NCBI RefSeq assembly: GCF_002744735.1
Contig: NZ_KZ319344.1
Location: 1 to 64,000, forward strand
Origin: Marinobacter guineae
GTDB lineage: Bacteria > Pseudomonadota > Gammaproteobacteria > Pseudomonadales > Oleiphilaceae
Direction: 5' to 3'
Length of the DNA: 64,000 nucleotides
In this document: one piece after another, positions 30,417 through 40,472 of the stretch
How the letters are laid out: each line of letters begins with the position of its first letter
Numbering within the stretch: the stretch's first letter is position 1
The notes under the pieces: model-generated
Seen by the model: the letters and a program-made list of their open reading frames with translations, nothing else
The model's database searches: none
What the model was told of the DNA's origin: nothing
Program-made: the position numbers and the translations under genes

Positions 30417-33269
30417 ATGGAAAAAACCTACCAGCCAGAAAACATCGAGCGCCAGTGGTACGAAAACTGGGAATCCAAAGGGTACTTCCGCCCCTCCGGC
30501 GAAGGTGAATCATTCAGCATCGCCATCCCGCCGCCCAACGTTACCGGCAGCCTGCACATGGGCCATGCGTTCCAGCACACCATCATGGACACCCTCACCC
30601 GCTTCAAGCGCATGCAGGGCCGCAACGCATTGTGGACCGTTGGCACCGACCACGCCGGCATCGCCACCCAAATGGTGGTTGAACGCAAACTGGCCGCTGA
30701 AGAAGACAAAACCCGCCACGACCTGGGCCGGGAAGAATTCATTAAGCGCATCTGGGACTGGAAAGAACACTCCGGTGGCACCATCACTCGCCAGATTCGC
30801 CGCCTCGGCAACTCCGTGGACTGGGACAACGAACGCTTCACCATGGACGATGGCTTCTACAAAGCCGTGCAGGAAGTGTTCATCCGGCTGTACGACGAAG
30901 GCCTGGTGTACCGAGGCAAGCGGCTGGTGAACTGGGACCCGAAGCTGCACACAGCCATTTCGGATCTCGAAGTTGAAAACAAGGAAGAGAAGGGCTTCTT
31001 CTGGCACCTGCGTTACCCGCTGGCGGACGGCGCCAAGACGCAAGACGGCAAAGACTATGTAGTCGTTGCGACCACCCGCCCTGAAACCATGCTGGGCGAC
31101 ACTGCCGTTGCAGTGCACCCGGAAGACGAGCGCTACCAGCACCTGATTGGCAAGCACGTGCTACTGCCGCTGGTGAATCGCAGAATTCCGATTGTGGCCG
31201 ACCACCACGCCGACCCGGAAAAGGGCTCCGGCTGCGTGAAGATCACCCCGGCCCATGATTTTAACGACTACGCCGTGGGCAAGCGCAACAACCTGCCCAT
31301 GATCAACGTCCTGACCCAGGATGCTAACATCCGGATCGTGGCTGAGGTATTCAACTCCGACGGCACCGAAAACACCGAACTCGACGGCCAGATGCCAGGA
31401 GCTTATGCCGGACTCACCCGCGAGGAAGCCCGTAAAGCCATCGTCTCCGACCTGAAAGGCGGGGGCCTGCTCGAGCGGGAAGAAGACCACGTGCTTAGCG
31501 TGCCCCGCGGCGACCGCTCTGGCCTGATCATCGAACCCATGCTCACCGATCAATGGTTTGCCGACGCCAAGACCCTGGCCAAGCCGGCAATTGAAGCAGT
31601 CGAAGATGGCCGTATCCAGTTCGTGCCCAAGCAGTACGAAAACATGTACTTTTCCTGGATGCGCGACATCCAGGACTGGTGTATTTCCCGTCAGTTGTGG
31701 TGGGGCCATCGGATTCCGGCCTGGTACGACGCCGAAGGCAACATCTATGTCGGGCGCAATGAAGGCGAAGTGCGCAAGAAGCACAGCCTGGCGGCTGATC
31801 TGGAACTGAAGCAGGACGACGACGTACTGGACACCTGGTTCAGCTCTGCCCTGTGGACTTTCGGCACCCTGGGCTGGCCGGAAATCACCGAGCGTCTGAA
31901 GACCTTCCACCCGACCGACGTCCTGGTGACCGGTTTCGACATCATCTTCTTCTGGGTTGCCCGGATGATCATGATGACCATGCACTTCATGAAGAATGAG
32001 GACGGCACGCCCCAGGTACCCTTCCACACCGTGTACGTCACTGGCTTGATCCGGGACGAGCACGGCGACAAAATGTCCAAGTCCAAGGGTAACGTGATTG
32101 ATCCGCTGGACATGATTGACGGCATCAGTCTGCCTGACCTGCTGGAGAAACGTACCGGCAACCTGATGCAGCCCAGGCTGGCCGAGAAGATTGGCAAGCG
32201 CACCCAGAAAGAATTCCCGGAAGGCATCGCCGCCCACGGCACCGACGCCCTGCGCTTCACCCTCGCGGCCATGGCCACCACCGGCCGCGACATCAACTGG
32301 GACATGAAACGCCTGGAAGGCTACCGCAACTTCTGCAACAAGCTGTGGAACGCCGCCCGTTACGTGCTGATGAACACCGAGGGCGAAGACTGCGGCATCA
32401 ATGATGAGCCGGTGAAACTGTCCCTGGCCGATCGCTGGATCATCAGCGAGCTGCAAAGCTGCGAGCAGGATGTCATCCGTCACCTGGACCAGTACCGCTT
32501 CGACCTGGCGGCCTATGCCCTGTACGAGTTCATCTGGAACGAATACTGTGACTGGTACCTGGAACTGTCCAAGCCGGTTCTGAACGACGAAAATGCCAGT
32601 GCTGAAGCCAAGCGCGGCACCCGCCGGACCCTGGTCCGGGTGCTGGAAGCCGTCCTGCGCCTGGCGCACCCGATGATGCCGTTCATCACCGAGGAAATCT
32701 GGCAGCGCATTGCGCCACTTGCGGGCAAAACCGGCGACAGCATCATGCTGCAGCCGTTCCCGCAGCCAGACGCCAGCAAGCAGGATGCCGCCGTTACCGC
32801 CGATATTGAATGGGTCAAGGGTGTCATCGTGGCCGTGCGCAACATTCGTGGCGAGATGAACATCTCCCCGGCTAAAAAGATCCCCGTCTTGCTGCGGGGC
32901 AAAGACGCCGAAGACCAGCGCCGCATGGATGACAACCGCCAGTTCCTGGGCTCCCTGGCCAAGCTGGAGAGCCTCGACTGGTTTGAAGGCGACAAGGCCC
33001 CCATGTCTGCCACCCAGCTTGTCGGTGAGATGGAAGTGCTGGTCCCCATGGCCGGCGTGATCGACAAGGATTCGGAGCTCAAGCGCCTGGACAAGGAGCT
33101 GGAGCGGCTGCAGAAAGAGATCGGGCGCCTTGAGGGCAAGTTGAACAACGAAAAGTTTACCGCCAAGGCACCGGCGGATGTGGTCGAGAAGGAGCAGGAA
33201 AAGCTCCGTGACGCCCAGAGCAACCAGACCCGTCTGAGCCAGCAGCGGGCCGACATCGAGACCATGTAA
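30417..33269 (+). CDS. valS: Valyl-tRNA synthetase
   Basis: A complete class Ia synthetase of 950 residues. The HIGH-type motif is PPNVTGSLHMGHAF near residue 45, the CP1 editing domain follows (TTRPETMLGDTAVAVHP), KMSKSKGN is present near residue 550, then the anticodon-binding domain and a C-terminal coiled-coil tRNA-binding arm (ELKRLDKELERLQKEI). The ATG at 30417 (MEKTYQPENIE) is preferred over the longer frame. Confidence 0.98.
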   Translation: MEKTYQPENIERQWYENWESKGYFRPSGEGESFSIAIPPPNVTGSLHMGHAFQHTIMDTLTRFKRMQGRNALWTVGTDHAGIATQMVVERKLAAEEDKTRHDLGREEFIKRIWDWKEHSGGTITRQIRRLGNSVDWDNERFTMDDGFYKAVQEVFIRLYDEGLVYRGKRLVNWDPKLHTAISDLEVENKEEKGFFWHLRYPLADGAKTQDGKDYVVVATTRPETMLGDTAVAVHPEDERYQHLIGKHVLLPLVNRRIPIVADHHADPEKGSGCVKITPAHDFNDYAVGKRNNLPMINVLTQDANIRIVAEVFNSDGTENTELDGQMPGAYAGLTREEARKAIVSDLKGGGLLEREEDHVLSVPRGDRSGLIIEPMLTDQWFADAKTLAKPAIEAVEDGRIQFVPKQYENMYFSWMRDIQDWCISRQLWWGHRIPAWYDAEGNIYVGRNEGEVRKKHSLAADLELKQDDDVLDTWFSSALWTFGTLGWPEITERLKTFHPTDVLVTGFDIIFFWVARMIMMTMHFMKNEDGTPQVPFHTVYVTGLIRDEHGDKMSKSKGNVIDPLDMIDGISLPDLLEKRTGNLMQPRLAEKIGKRTQKEFPEGIAAHGTDALRFTLAAMATTGRDINWDMKRLEGYRNFCNKLWNAARYVLMNTEGEDCGINDEPVKLSLADRWIISELQSCEQDVIRHLDQYRFDLAAYALYEFIWNEYCDWYLELSKPVLNDENASAEAKRGTRRTLVRVLEAVLRLAHPMMPFITEEIWQRIAPLAGKTGDSIMLQPFPQPDASKQDAAVTADIEWVKGVIVAVRNIRGEMNISPAKKIPVLLRGKDAEDQRRMDDNRQFLGSLAKLESLDWFEGDKAPMSATQLVGEMEVLVPMAGVIDKDSELKRLDKELERLQKEIGRLEGKLNNEKFTAKAPADVVEKEQEKLRDAQSNQTRLSQQRADIETM

Positions 33270-33274
33270 ACGGC

Positions 33275-34168
33275 ATGATCGGTATCCTCGGTGCAGGCTC
33301 GCTGGGCAGGCTGTGGGCGGCTTTGCTGCCTGTCGGCAGTGTTGCGTTCATTGCCAGGCCCGGTGGGTCGCCCGAGGCCGATATCAGCTACCGGTTCCGG
33401 CCCATCAACGGCCGGGAGTTGATCGCCCGGATTCCATGGCTTCGGGCCAGTGACGATCCCGGCGTGATTCTGGTCACAACCAAGGCCGGCGACACCGTTG
33501 ACGCCATTGCCGGGGTGATTGACCAGTTCCCCGGCACTACTCCGATCATTCTTTTCCAGAACGGCCTCGGCAGTCAGCAGAGGGTGGCTGCCCGATGGCC
33601 GGATCGCCCTATCCTGGCAGCCAGCACCACCGAGGGCGCCAACCGGCCGGAACCGGACCTACTGGTCCACGCCGGCACCGGCGACACCTGGATCGGGCCG
33701 ATGACTGAATCCGCTGGCAGCCAACTGAACACTGTGGTTGAGTTGCTGAGCGCCAGCGGTCTGACCATACATCCCGAGCAAGACATACTGCAGCGACTCT
33801 GGCAAAAGCTCGTTATCAACGCCGGCATCAACCCCTACACGGCCCTGCTGGACTGCCCCAACGGCGATATCCTCGCCTTCCCCCTCTATCGGGATACTAT
33901 CGACGGGCTATGTCACGAACTGTCAGCGCTGATGCGAGCCAGCGGTCAGGGTGAGCAAACGCCGGAAGCCCTTCGTGAGCGGATAGAGACTGTTGCCCAC
34001 AAGACCGCCCGCAACACCTCGTCGATGCGGGCCGATGTTCTCAAGGGCCGGACCACGGAGATAAACTTCATTAATGGCTATCTGTGGAAGCTTGGAAAAG
34101 ACCTCGGCATCCGGACACCGGTGAACCAGATGCTGACCGAACGGGTTCACCAGCTGTGGTCACGCTAA
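33275..34168 (+). CDS. Ketopantoate reductase (PanE/ApbA) family protein
   Basis: A 297-residue NADPH-dependent reductase like the enzyme that makes pantoate for CoA synthesis. The N-terminal Rossmann motif GILGAGSLG and the family elements VTTKAGDTVDAI, FQNGLGSQ, and K-x-x-x-N-x-x-x-N (KLVINAGINPYTAL) with catalytic lysine and asparagine are visible, then TEINFINGYLWKLGK at the C-terminus. Several paralogues exist in many genomes, so panE itself is not certain. It starts five bases after valS and converges on the second chemoreceptor. Confidence 0.88.
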   Translation: MIGILGAGSLGRLWAALLPVGSVAFIARPGGSPEADISYRFRPINGRELIARIPWLRASDDPGVILVTTKAGDTVDAIAGVIDQFPGTTPIILFQNGLGSQQRVAARWPDRPILAASTTEGANRPEPDLLVHAGTGDTWIGPMTESAGSQLNTVVELLSASGLTIHPEQDILQRLWQKLVINAGINPYTALLDCPNGDILAFPLYRDTIDGLCHELSALMRASGQGEQTPEALRERIETVAHKTARNTSSMRADVLKGRTTEINFINGYLWKLGKDLGIRTPVNQMLTERVHQLWSR

Positions 34169-34191
34169 CAGGTACACACGGCAACTTACGG

Positions 34192-36222
34192 TCAGACCTT
34201 GAAGGCCTCCACCAGCCGCTGAAGCGACGCCGTCAGTTCCGACATTTCCCTTGACGAACCGAGCGTCTCCTCGGCGTTAGCAGCGGTCTTTTTGCCCAGT
34301 TCGCCAATCTGCTCAACATTCGAATTCACGTTTTTTGCGACGGCGGACTGCTCCTCCGCTGCCTGGGCGATCTGGTGGCTCATATCCACAATGACCGAGA
34401 TACCATTGGCGATCCGGTCCAGGGCTTCGGTCACTTCACCGGACTTCTGAACCGTTGTTTCGGTGACATCCCGGCTGTTGGTCATGGCGGACACAGCGTC
34501 CTTAACACCACTCTGCAACCTTGAGATCATCCCTTCGATCTCTTCGGTCGACTTGTGTGTGCGCTGTGACAGCGACCGGACTTCATCGGCAACTACCGCA
34601 AACCCGCGTCCCTGCTCACCTGCTCTGGCGGCTTCGATTGCGGCATTCAGCGCCAGCAGATTGGTCTGCTCTGCAATGGCCTTGATTTCCACAAGAACCT
34701 GGCTGATGTTGTCGCTGTCCTTACTTACCCGATTGATCACCTCAACCGCACCAGAGATCTCGGTGGCCAGTTTGTTGATTGTACTGACCGTACCGGCAAC
34801 CACACCCCGCCCCGTTTCAGTATCACGTTCGGCATTGCCGGCACTGTCGGCGACCCGGTGAGCACTCTCAGTCACCTCATGCACCGCCTCAACCATCTGG
34901 TTCATGGCCTCATTGATCTGGCCGCTTTCTTCCATCTGGCGTGCCACAGCCTCACTGTTGGCTGCTGCCGTATCATTTACCCGGGTAGCCTGCTGATCCA
35001 CGTCCGCCGTGGTCCGGCCGACGGAGCGAATCAGTTCGGCAATCCGGTCTGTCATGTTATTGAATTCGGTCGTCAGCTCACCCAGTTCGTCGCGGTTGCG
35101 TAACATGATGTGGGTAGTCATATCGCCCGCCGCCACGTTCCTCGCGGCCTGGCTGAACCGATTGATGGCCGTGCGCACCGACATGAAGAAACCGACGTAG
35201 AGGTAAACGACCACCAGGAGGATAGCAACCAGTGCAATGATAATAAGGCTCCGCTGATTGACCTCACTTTCTAGCCTTGACCGGAGATTGGCTTCCACCA
35301 CATCAAATGCTGCGGCTTTGAACTGGTCGAAGGGAGCCAACTGGGCTGAAATCAGTTCGTCATAGTCCTGCCAGGGCATTTCGAGGCGCATGGGCGTAAT
35401 GACATTCTGGTCCAGCTGATCACGGACGACCGTCAGGCTCTCATCCACCCTTGCGATCGCATCACCCGCCTGGCTCACCAGATCCGGCGACGATTCAGAG
35501 ACCACAGAAAGCGCCGGCGATAGCAGCGAGCTGCGATTGGTCAGCTGGTCATAGACTTCGTTAAGGGTTTCGCTCAGGGCGTAACCGACCTGCCCTTCTA
35601 CCAGCGCAAACATGCCGTAGGATTTTGCCCGACCGATAACCGTACGTGCTGCGGGGAGTGAATCACGGAGCAGGCCCAGAATAAGCTGGTTCTCCCTGGA
35701 GGTTCCCTGCCCCAGGCCGGATATTTCTATTGTGGCAGGTAGCAGGGCCTGAGCCTTCTGAACAAACTCCTGGTAGTACTTGAACTGGGGGTCGAAATTT
35801 CCCAGATAGTTCTCATCGGCTCGAAGGCCCTTCCATTCCTGCCGGAGCGCGCCTACCTGTTCGGCCCACGAACCTGAGCTATCAAACGAACGATTCTCCT
35901 CGACCAGTGCCTCAAGGGTGGCGTCTACAGAAGCTGCAGCGTCCTCCGACAGCGCCTTGATGGCACTCTCATCCTTGATGACCGCTGGAGAGTGGTAGTC
36001 GCGATAGTCCATTGCTGCATCCACCAGCCGATCAACCTGCTGCAGCTGCTCAAGCCCCTCAACACCCCGGGTCATGGTTTGAACAGAGCGATTGAGCTCG
36101 GAGATTACAAGCCAGGACAGCCCGCCAATAGGTAACAGAAACAGAATGCTGATGAGACTGAACTTGTAGACCATTGGCAGCCGATTCATCAGTGCGATGG
36201 CAGGATTAATGAGTTGCTTCAC
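34192..36222 (-). CDS. Methyl-accepting chemotaxis protein
   Basis: A 676-residue chemoreceptor. TM1 is at about residues 19-40, a long helical periplasmic sensor (about 40-330; with repeated helix motifs, no PAS), TM2 at about 328-350 (SLIIIALVAILLVVVYLYVGFF), HAMP, and the signalling hairpin whose tip reads EQTNLLALNAAIEAARAGEQ. Sequence outside the hairpin differs from the receptor at 17436. No CheR tether is seen. A FliA-like promoter precedes it. Ligand unknown. Confidence 0.95.
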   Translation of the reverse strand: MKQLINPAIALMNRLPMVYKFSLISILFLLPIGGLSWLVISELNRSVQTMTRGVEGLEQLQQVDRLVDAAMDYRDYHSPAVIKDESAIKALSEDAAASVDATLEALVEENRSFDSSGSWAEQVGALRQEWKGLRADENYLGNFDPQFKYYQEFVQKAQALLPATIEISGLGQGTSRENQLILGLLRDSLPAARTVIGRAKSYGMFALVEGQVGYALSETLNEVYDQLTNRSSLLSPALSVVSESSPDLVSQAGDAIARVDESLTVVRDQLDQNVITPMRLEMPWQDYDELISAQLAPFDQFKAAAFDVVEANLRSRLESEVNQRSLIIIALVAILLVVVYLYVGFFMSVRTAINRFSQAARNVAAGDMTTHIMLRNRDELGELTTEFNNMTDRIAELIRSVGRTTADVDQQATRVNDTAAANSEAVARQMEESGQINEAMNQMVEAVHEVTESAHRVADSAGNAERDTETGRGVVAGTVSTINKLATEISGAVEVINRVSKDSDNISQVLVEIKAIAEQTNLLALNAAIEAARAGEQGRGFAVVADEVRSLSQRTHKSTEEIEGMISRLQSGVKDAVSAMTNSRDVTETTVQKSGEVTEALDRIANGISVIVDMSHQIAQAAEEQSAVAKNVNSNVEQIGELGKKTAANAEETLGSSREMSELTASLQRLVEAFKV

Positions 36223-36274
36223 GGTGATCCTCGCGCTGGAGCTTTAACAACTGAATAGGTATTCTTTTCTTATA

Positions 36275-36301
36275 TTGTCGCCTAAAGTCTTAAAAACTTA
36301 A
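36275..36301 (-). promoter_or_regulatory. FliA-like promoter of the second chemoreceptor
   Basis: On the minus strand TTAAGTTT, 11 bases, GGCGACAA matches the sigma-28 consensus at 13 of 16 positions with the correct spacer, 53 bases before the start codon. Confidence 0.65.
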
Positions 36302-36343
36302 GCATTATTTGTTGTTAAACTGTAATGTTTTATCAAATTCCGG

Positions 36344-37231
36344 TCAGGCAATACCAGAAATGACCAACAATGCGAGGGTGCAGATCCATACCAGCATGCT
36401 TCTGTTCAGCAAATCCCTTACTGCACTCAGGCTTCGCCCGCCAAAAGCAGTCCACTCATCTGGATGAATCTGTGAGAAGCGGGCCGGATCCAGTGCATAT
36501 CCGGTTAACGACCCGTTGGCGGAAATCATGAGTACTTCATCGGTTTTTTTCGTCACTCCGGTCAGCGTATGGCGGGTTTCCCGCAGCCAGCCAGCAAGAT
36601 CCCCGGCAATTCCGAAGGTGAGTGACAACAGTCTGGCCGGAATCCACGCCGCCCATTCCGACATTCTGGCGAACCTTGGCCGGGCCGGTGCCTGGGGCCA
36701 ATGATCCGCAAGTGCAACCAGCCCGCGGGCCAAAACCGCCAGGCCGACACCGCCGACGACATACCAGAAAGCCACTAGAAAAAAGCGCTGAAAAACCGAG
36801 ACCAACAGTGCTTTAGAGAGGGAGAGATGCATCGCCTCCGGGGACAGGGCAGCACCACGCTCTTCGGCGGGCAAGTGGTCTTTTACGTGGAGCCAGGCCG
36901 ACTGCATGTCTCCCCGCTGCCATGCCTCTGCATAGACCCGGAGTACCTTCCGCCATCCGGGGGTTCCCATGACGGCTACCAGAACCAGAAACTCAACGGG
37001 ATAGGCTGCCATCCGCCAGTCGGAGGAAATCAGTAAATACTCCGCCAGTCCCAGCAAAAATGCAGGAAAAACAACCAATGCAAGTCCGGTCGTAATTCCG
37101 GCCTCATGGCCTGCCTTTACCCGGCTGCCATTGTGAAACCACCGGCGCCACAGATCATCGCCGTTGAGCAAGTCCAGCGAGTCCAGGCGCCGGCGCACCA
37201 TATAAGCCAGGAGAAACACAATCAGGACCAT
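36344..37231 (-). CDS. ampE: AmpE-like membrane protein
   Basis: A 295-residue inner-membrane protein of the AmpE/CobD-like type, proposed as a sensor in the beta-lactamase induction pathway. It opens MVLIVFLLAYMVRRRLDSL and contains several hydrophobic helices, with a conserved RFF-x-x-x-FWY region. The start follows immediately on the ampD stop (no gap). The role in resistance is known only for species with inducible ampC; no ampC is here. Confidence 0.85.
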   Translation of the reverse strand: MVLIVFLLAYMVRRRLDSLDLLNGDDLWRRWFHNGSRVKAGHEAGITTGLALVVFPAFLLGLAEYLLISSDWRMAAYPVEFLVLVAVMGTPGWRKVLRVYAEAWQRGDMQSAWLHVKDHLPAEERGAALSPEAMHLSLSKALLVSVFQRFFLVAFWYVVGGVGLAVLARGLVALADHWPQAPARPRFARMSEWAAWIPARLLSLTFGIAGDLAGWLRETRHTLTGVTKKTDEVLMISANGSLTGYALDPARFSQIHPDEWTAFGGRSLSAVRDLLNRSMLVWICTLALLVISGIA

Positions 37232-37858
37232 TTACACGCCCTTCCTTGCCGACCGGTTATCGTCAAGGACTGCCGCAAAAAGCTCCCAGTCAAACGCCGG
37301 CCCGGGATCGGTCTTCCGGCCGGGCGCGATATCGCAATGGCCAGCAATACGTCGATCAGTAATGTCCGGCCAGGCGGCCATAGCCAGGTTCGCTACCTGT
37401 GCCAGCTTGCGATATTGTTCCGGGGTATAAGGTGTGTCATCGGTACCCTCAAGCTCGATACCGATGGAAAAATCATTACATTCTTCCTGCCCCTCAAAAC
37501 ACGAACGCCCGGCGTGCCAGGCGCGATCCAGCAGGCTGACAAACTGCACAACATTGCCATCACGCCGAATCAGCAGATGGGCAGACACCTGAATACCGGC
37601 TATGGCCTCAAAATAGGGATGGGCAGAATGGTCAAGACAGTTACAGAAGAAGTCTTCTATTTCCGGGCCACCAAACTGTCCCGGGGGAAGACTGATGTTG
37701 TGGACGACCAGCAAGGAGATCGCAGCACCTTCAGGACGAGGCCCGAAGTTTGGCGAAGGACACCAGCGCGCAAAAGGAACCCTGCCGGTTTCACGAAGCG
37801 CATTTCGGTCGGCACCGGAATCGGGAAGGCTCGCGGAAAAAACATCTGAATCAGGCAA
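37232..37858 (-). CDS. ampD: N-acetylmuramoyl-L-alanine amidase AmpD
   Basis: A cytosolic zinc amidase that cleaves 1,6-anhydro-muropeptides during wall recycling, thereby limiting AmpR induction. The 208-residue protein shows LVVHNIS (zinc histidine, about residue 53), IGIELEG, and AGHCDIAPGRKTDPGPAFDW with the second histidine, catalytic lysine and zinc aspartate. No signal peptide is present, fitting the cytosolic type rather than AmpDh2/3. It leads ampDE. Confidence 0.95.
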   Translation of the reverse strand: MPDSDVFSASLPDSGADRNALRETGRVPFARWCPSPNFGPRPEGAAISLLVVHNISLPPGQFGGPEIEDFFCNCLDHSAHPYFEAIAGIQVSAHLLIRRDGNVVQFVSLLDRAWHAGRSCFEGQEECNDFSIGIELEGTDDTPYTPEQYRKLAQVANLAMAAWPDITDRRIAGHCDIAPGRKTDPGPAFDWELFAAVLDDNRSARKGV

Positions 37859-37875
37859 AGTAATTCCAAAAGTTT

Positions 37876-37894
37876 CAGAGGATTACAGCCTCTG
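37876..37894 (-). terminator. Possible terminator after the DUF1631 gene
   Basis: CAGAGG and CCTCTG with a seven-base loop form a hairpin 34 bases after the DUF1631 stop; the following T run (AAACTTTTGG) is short. Confidence 0.45.
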
Positions 37895-37927
37895 ATTGAA
37901 TCACAAACCTGCCCTGGTTGCTATGAA

Positions 37928-40249
37928 TCAGTCCTTGCGGCTGCTACGAAGGTTATCAATGATAGACTCCAGCGCGCGGTCAAAGATCAGACCATCATCC
38001 AGCATGCTGATTCTGCCCGCCTCCATATCTGCAGCCAGCTCCTGACGGTGGTATTCCGCAACCTTGGCACCACTCCGGTTGACGAAGATGTACTTGCGGG
38101 TCGCCTTGATAAAAGCGGCAAGTTTGCACCGCACCTTTGTTTCTTCGCGGGTGAGTTCGATCCAGGACCCCACCCGAAGGCTGTCCGCCTTCTCCAGCCA
38201 TACCGGATCGATCACCGGTGCCACCTTCGCCTCCTCGGCAGACTGACTGCCGGCTTCGGGGACCGTCGCAGCTGGTTGGGCAACAGCTGGATCTTCTGCG
38301 GATTCCTCCGGATTCAGCGGGGCCGCTGACGGCTCGCCCTCCGATCGCATGGAATCCGGCTGAGCGACACCCTCTACCGGCGTCTCCGGTGGCAGTGATC
38401 GAGCAACCTCTTCAGACTGCTCTTCCCGGGCCGGCGCCGTCACAAGCCGCTGGAATACATCAACGTGAGCAAGTTCCAGATCGCGGATAGCCGCATCGGT
38501 GGCAAACGGATCCCAGGAGATTTCCTGCAGGGCTTTACGAAGATCATCTACGATGGCTGGTATTGCCCGTAACAACTCGCTGCGGGTTGCATCACTGACC
38601 GGGCGTGGATCCACGCTCCAGACCAGTTGTTCAGTCAGGTTCCGGGCATGCTGCCATCGCGCACTGTCCTCACCTTCCCTCAGAACGACCCACTGCAAAT
38701 ACCTGGTCCAGGGCTCATTCAGTAAGCCCGCAACCGGCTCCGGAATATCCCGCTGTCCAGTCAGATCCCGCACCAGACTTTCTGCTGCCTCGGAAGCACG
38801 CTCCTGACGGGCCCGCCCTTCTTCCGCATCGCGAAGTCGCTGCTCCACCAGCTCCCGCCGCCTGCGGTCAAGATCCATGAAGTGGCTGAAATCCTTCAGC
38901 AATTCCTCGAACAAAGCCACGTTATTGGTGAACTCGTTCAGAATTCGGTCCACCACGGATTCTATCTTCTCCCGCAGCGGATCACGCTGCCCAGGCTTTT
39001 TCTCTGTCCAGCCGATTGCCGAGAGTGCGAGCTCATTGAGCAGTTTGCGAACCGGGTGACCACCCCGGTTGAAAAAGTTCTTGTCACTGAGGGCGACTTT
39101 CAGCACCGGGATCTGAAGGCGCCCGATCAATGCCTTCATGACAGGATGCAGCTGCCGATCTTCAAGGATGAAGTCGAACAACATGGACACCAGATTGATT
39201 ACATCACTGTCCATTTGTCCCGGGTTCAGGCTCTGACCATCTCCAGACCGAAGAATTGGTTGTAGCTGCTGATTAAGAGGCATTACGACACCGTCATCCC
39301 ACTGGCGGCTGTTGGATTGTGCTTCCGTCAGGCGTGCCATGAGGCGATCAGTATCAATAAAGCCTTCACCACCATGACCTCGGCCACTGGACCCGGCATC
39401 ACCCTGATGCAACAGTGCACTGAGCTCGGAGAAAGTCGCCTGGGACGATGGTCCGCCATAGCTTTCACCGGCAGGAGCCAGCGGAACATCAACACCGGAA
39501 GGTGCACCCGTGCCACCACCTCCAGGCCGTTGTCCGGACCGGGCAGGCACATTTCCTGCCGGCGGACGCTTCATCTCCGGCAACACACCCTCATTGACCA
39601 GAGTCCGATTCGCCTCTTTGTAGAAGTCTCCCAGCGTGTCGGCAAGAAGACGGTCAAACAGCTTGAGGACCACCAGTTTGGCCCGTATGTCTATGTCGAG
39701 ATCGGCACAGGCTTCAGCCACGCCACCACAGATAATTTCCGGGCTCAGAGGCATCTGTGCATCTTTCAGGTTAATACCCGGTACCAAATGGCCAACCCGC
39801 ACGGTCAACAGGCGGATCTGTTCGGTGTAACGATTCCGGAGCTTGTTGATCAGGTTATCGACAGCGACCTGTTGCTCCAGCTGGGAATGATCCACCAGGC
39901 TAAGAGAATCCTGGTCAATGTCTTCCAGAGTGCCCGTTGTCTTCTGTGGCTGAAACTTTCCGATTTCGTTAAACGCCTGGCTGACATACTGGAGGATCGA
40001 GACCACCATGGCCTTGCGGCGGAGCCTTAACTCTCGCATGGCATCAAAATAGGCAGTCTGATCAAGGTTGGTACCGGCCCGATCGGCAAGTTCGAACAGG
40101 GCATCGTCGGCGCGATCAAAAAACCTGGCAAGAACGGATTTCAGTGACTGACCCGAAGCGTCACGCAGGTGAACCAACGCAGCCGGCAAGGAAAACCGGG
40201 CAGGCGGCTTCTGGCCTGAAAAGCTGACAACCTTGTTATCGTGCGCCAT
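37928..40249 (-). CDS. DUF1631 family protein
   Basis: A 773-residue protein of unknown function restricted mainly to gamma- and betaproteobacteria. It has an N-terminal helical part with DNLINKLRNRYTEQIRLLTVRVG, a low-complexity stretch (GQRPGGGGTGAPSG, about residues 235-255), a central conserved region with HPVRKLLNELALSAIGW, and a C-terminal small domain (RVGSWIELTREETKVRCKLAAFIKATRKYIFVNRSG) resembling a PilZ-like or beta-barrel module, so cyclic-di-GMP binding is possible but not shown. No signal peptide. It is divergent from nadC; 40250-40472 holds their promoters and a GTCAGGT/ACCTGAC pair. Confidence 0.88.
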   Translation of the reverse strand: MAHDNKVVSFSGQKPPARFSLPAALVHLRDASGQSLKSVLARFFDRADDALFELADRAGTNLDQTAYFDAMRELRLRRKAMVVSILQYVSQAFNEIGKFQPQKTTGTLEDIDQDSLSLVDHSQLEQQVAVDNLINKLRNRYTEQIRLLTVRVGHLVPGINLKDAQMPLSPEIICGGVAEACADLDIDIRAKLVVLKLFDRLLADTLGDFYKEANRTLVNEGVLPEMKRPPAGNVPARSGQRPGGGGTGAPSGVDVPLAPAGESYGGPSSQATFSELSALLHQGDAGSSGRGHGGEGFIDTDRLMARLTEAQSNSRQWDDGVVMPLNQQLQPILRSGDGQSLNPGQMDSDVINLVSMLFDFILEDRQLHPVMKALIGRLQIPVLKVALSDKNFFNRGGHPVRKLLNELALSAIGWTEKKPGQRDPLREKIESVVDRILNEFTNNVALFEELLKDFSHFMDLDRRRRELVEQRLRDAEEGRARQERASEAAESLVRDLTGQRDIPEPVAGLLNEPWTRYLQWVVLREGEDSARWQHARNLTEQLVWSVDPRPVSDATRSELLRAIPAIVDDLRKALQEISWDPFATDAAIRDLELAHVDVFQRLVTAPAREEQSEEVARSLPPETPVEGVAQPDSMRSEGEPSAAPLNPEESAEDPAVAQPAATVPEAGSQSAEEAKVAPVIDPVWLEKADSLRVGSWIELTREETKVRCKLAAFIKATRKYIFVNRSGAKVAEYHRQELAADMEAGRISMLDDGLIFDRALESIIDNLRSSRKD

Positions 40250-40472
40250 GAAACTGCTCCGGGTCTGGATCGGAAAATATCTGAACTTCTTTCCACCTCA
40301 CATGATACGAGCTGACTACGTCAGGTTGTGTCAGAATTTGTCACCTTTTGTGTAGACCTGACCTGCATCACAGTTTAGAAGACGGAAGGCAAGAGTTTGG
40401 CGATTCACCGAGTGCCCTATAGAATTACCCGCCTCAGCATTGTTCCACCCCAAACCACCGGACGCGCGCCTT

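Noticed and set aside
31161..32669. A 502-codon ORF antisense to valS
   Set aside because: Composition shadow of valS, rich in V, G, Q and H without any motif.
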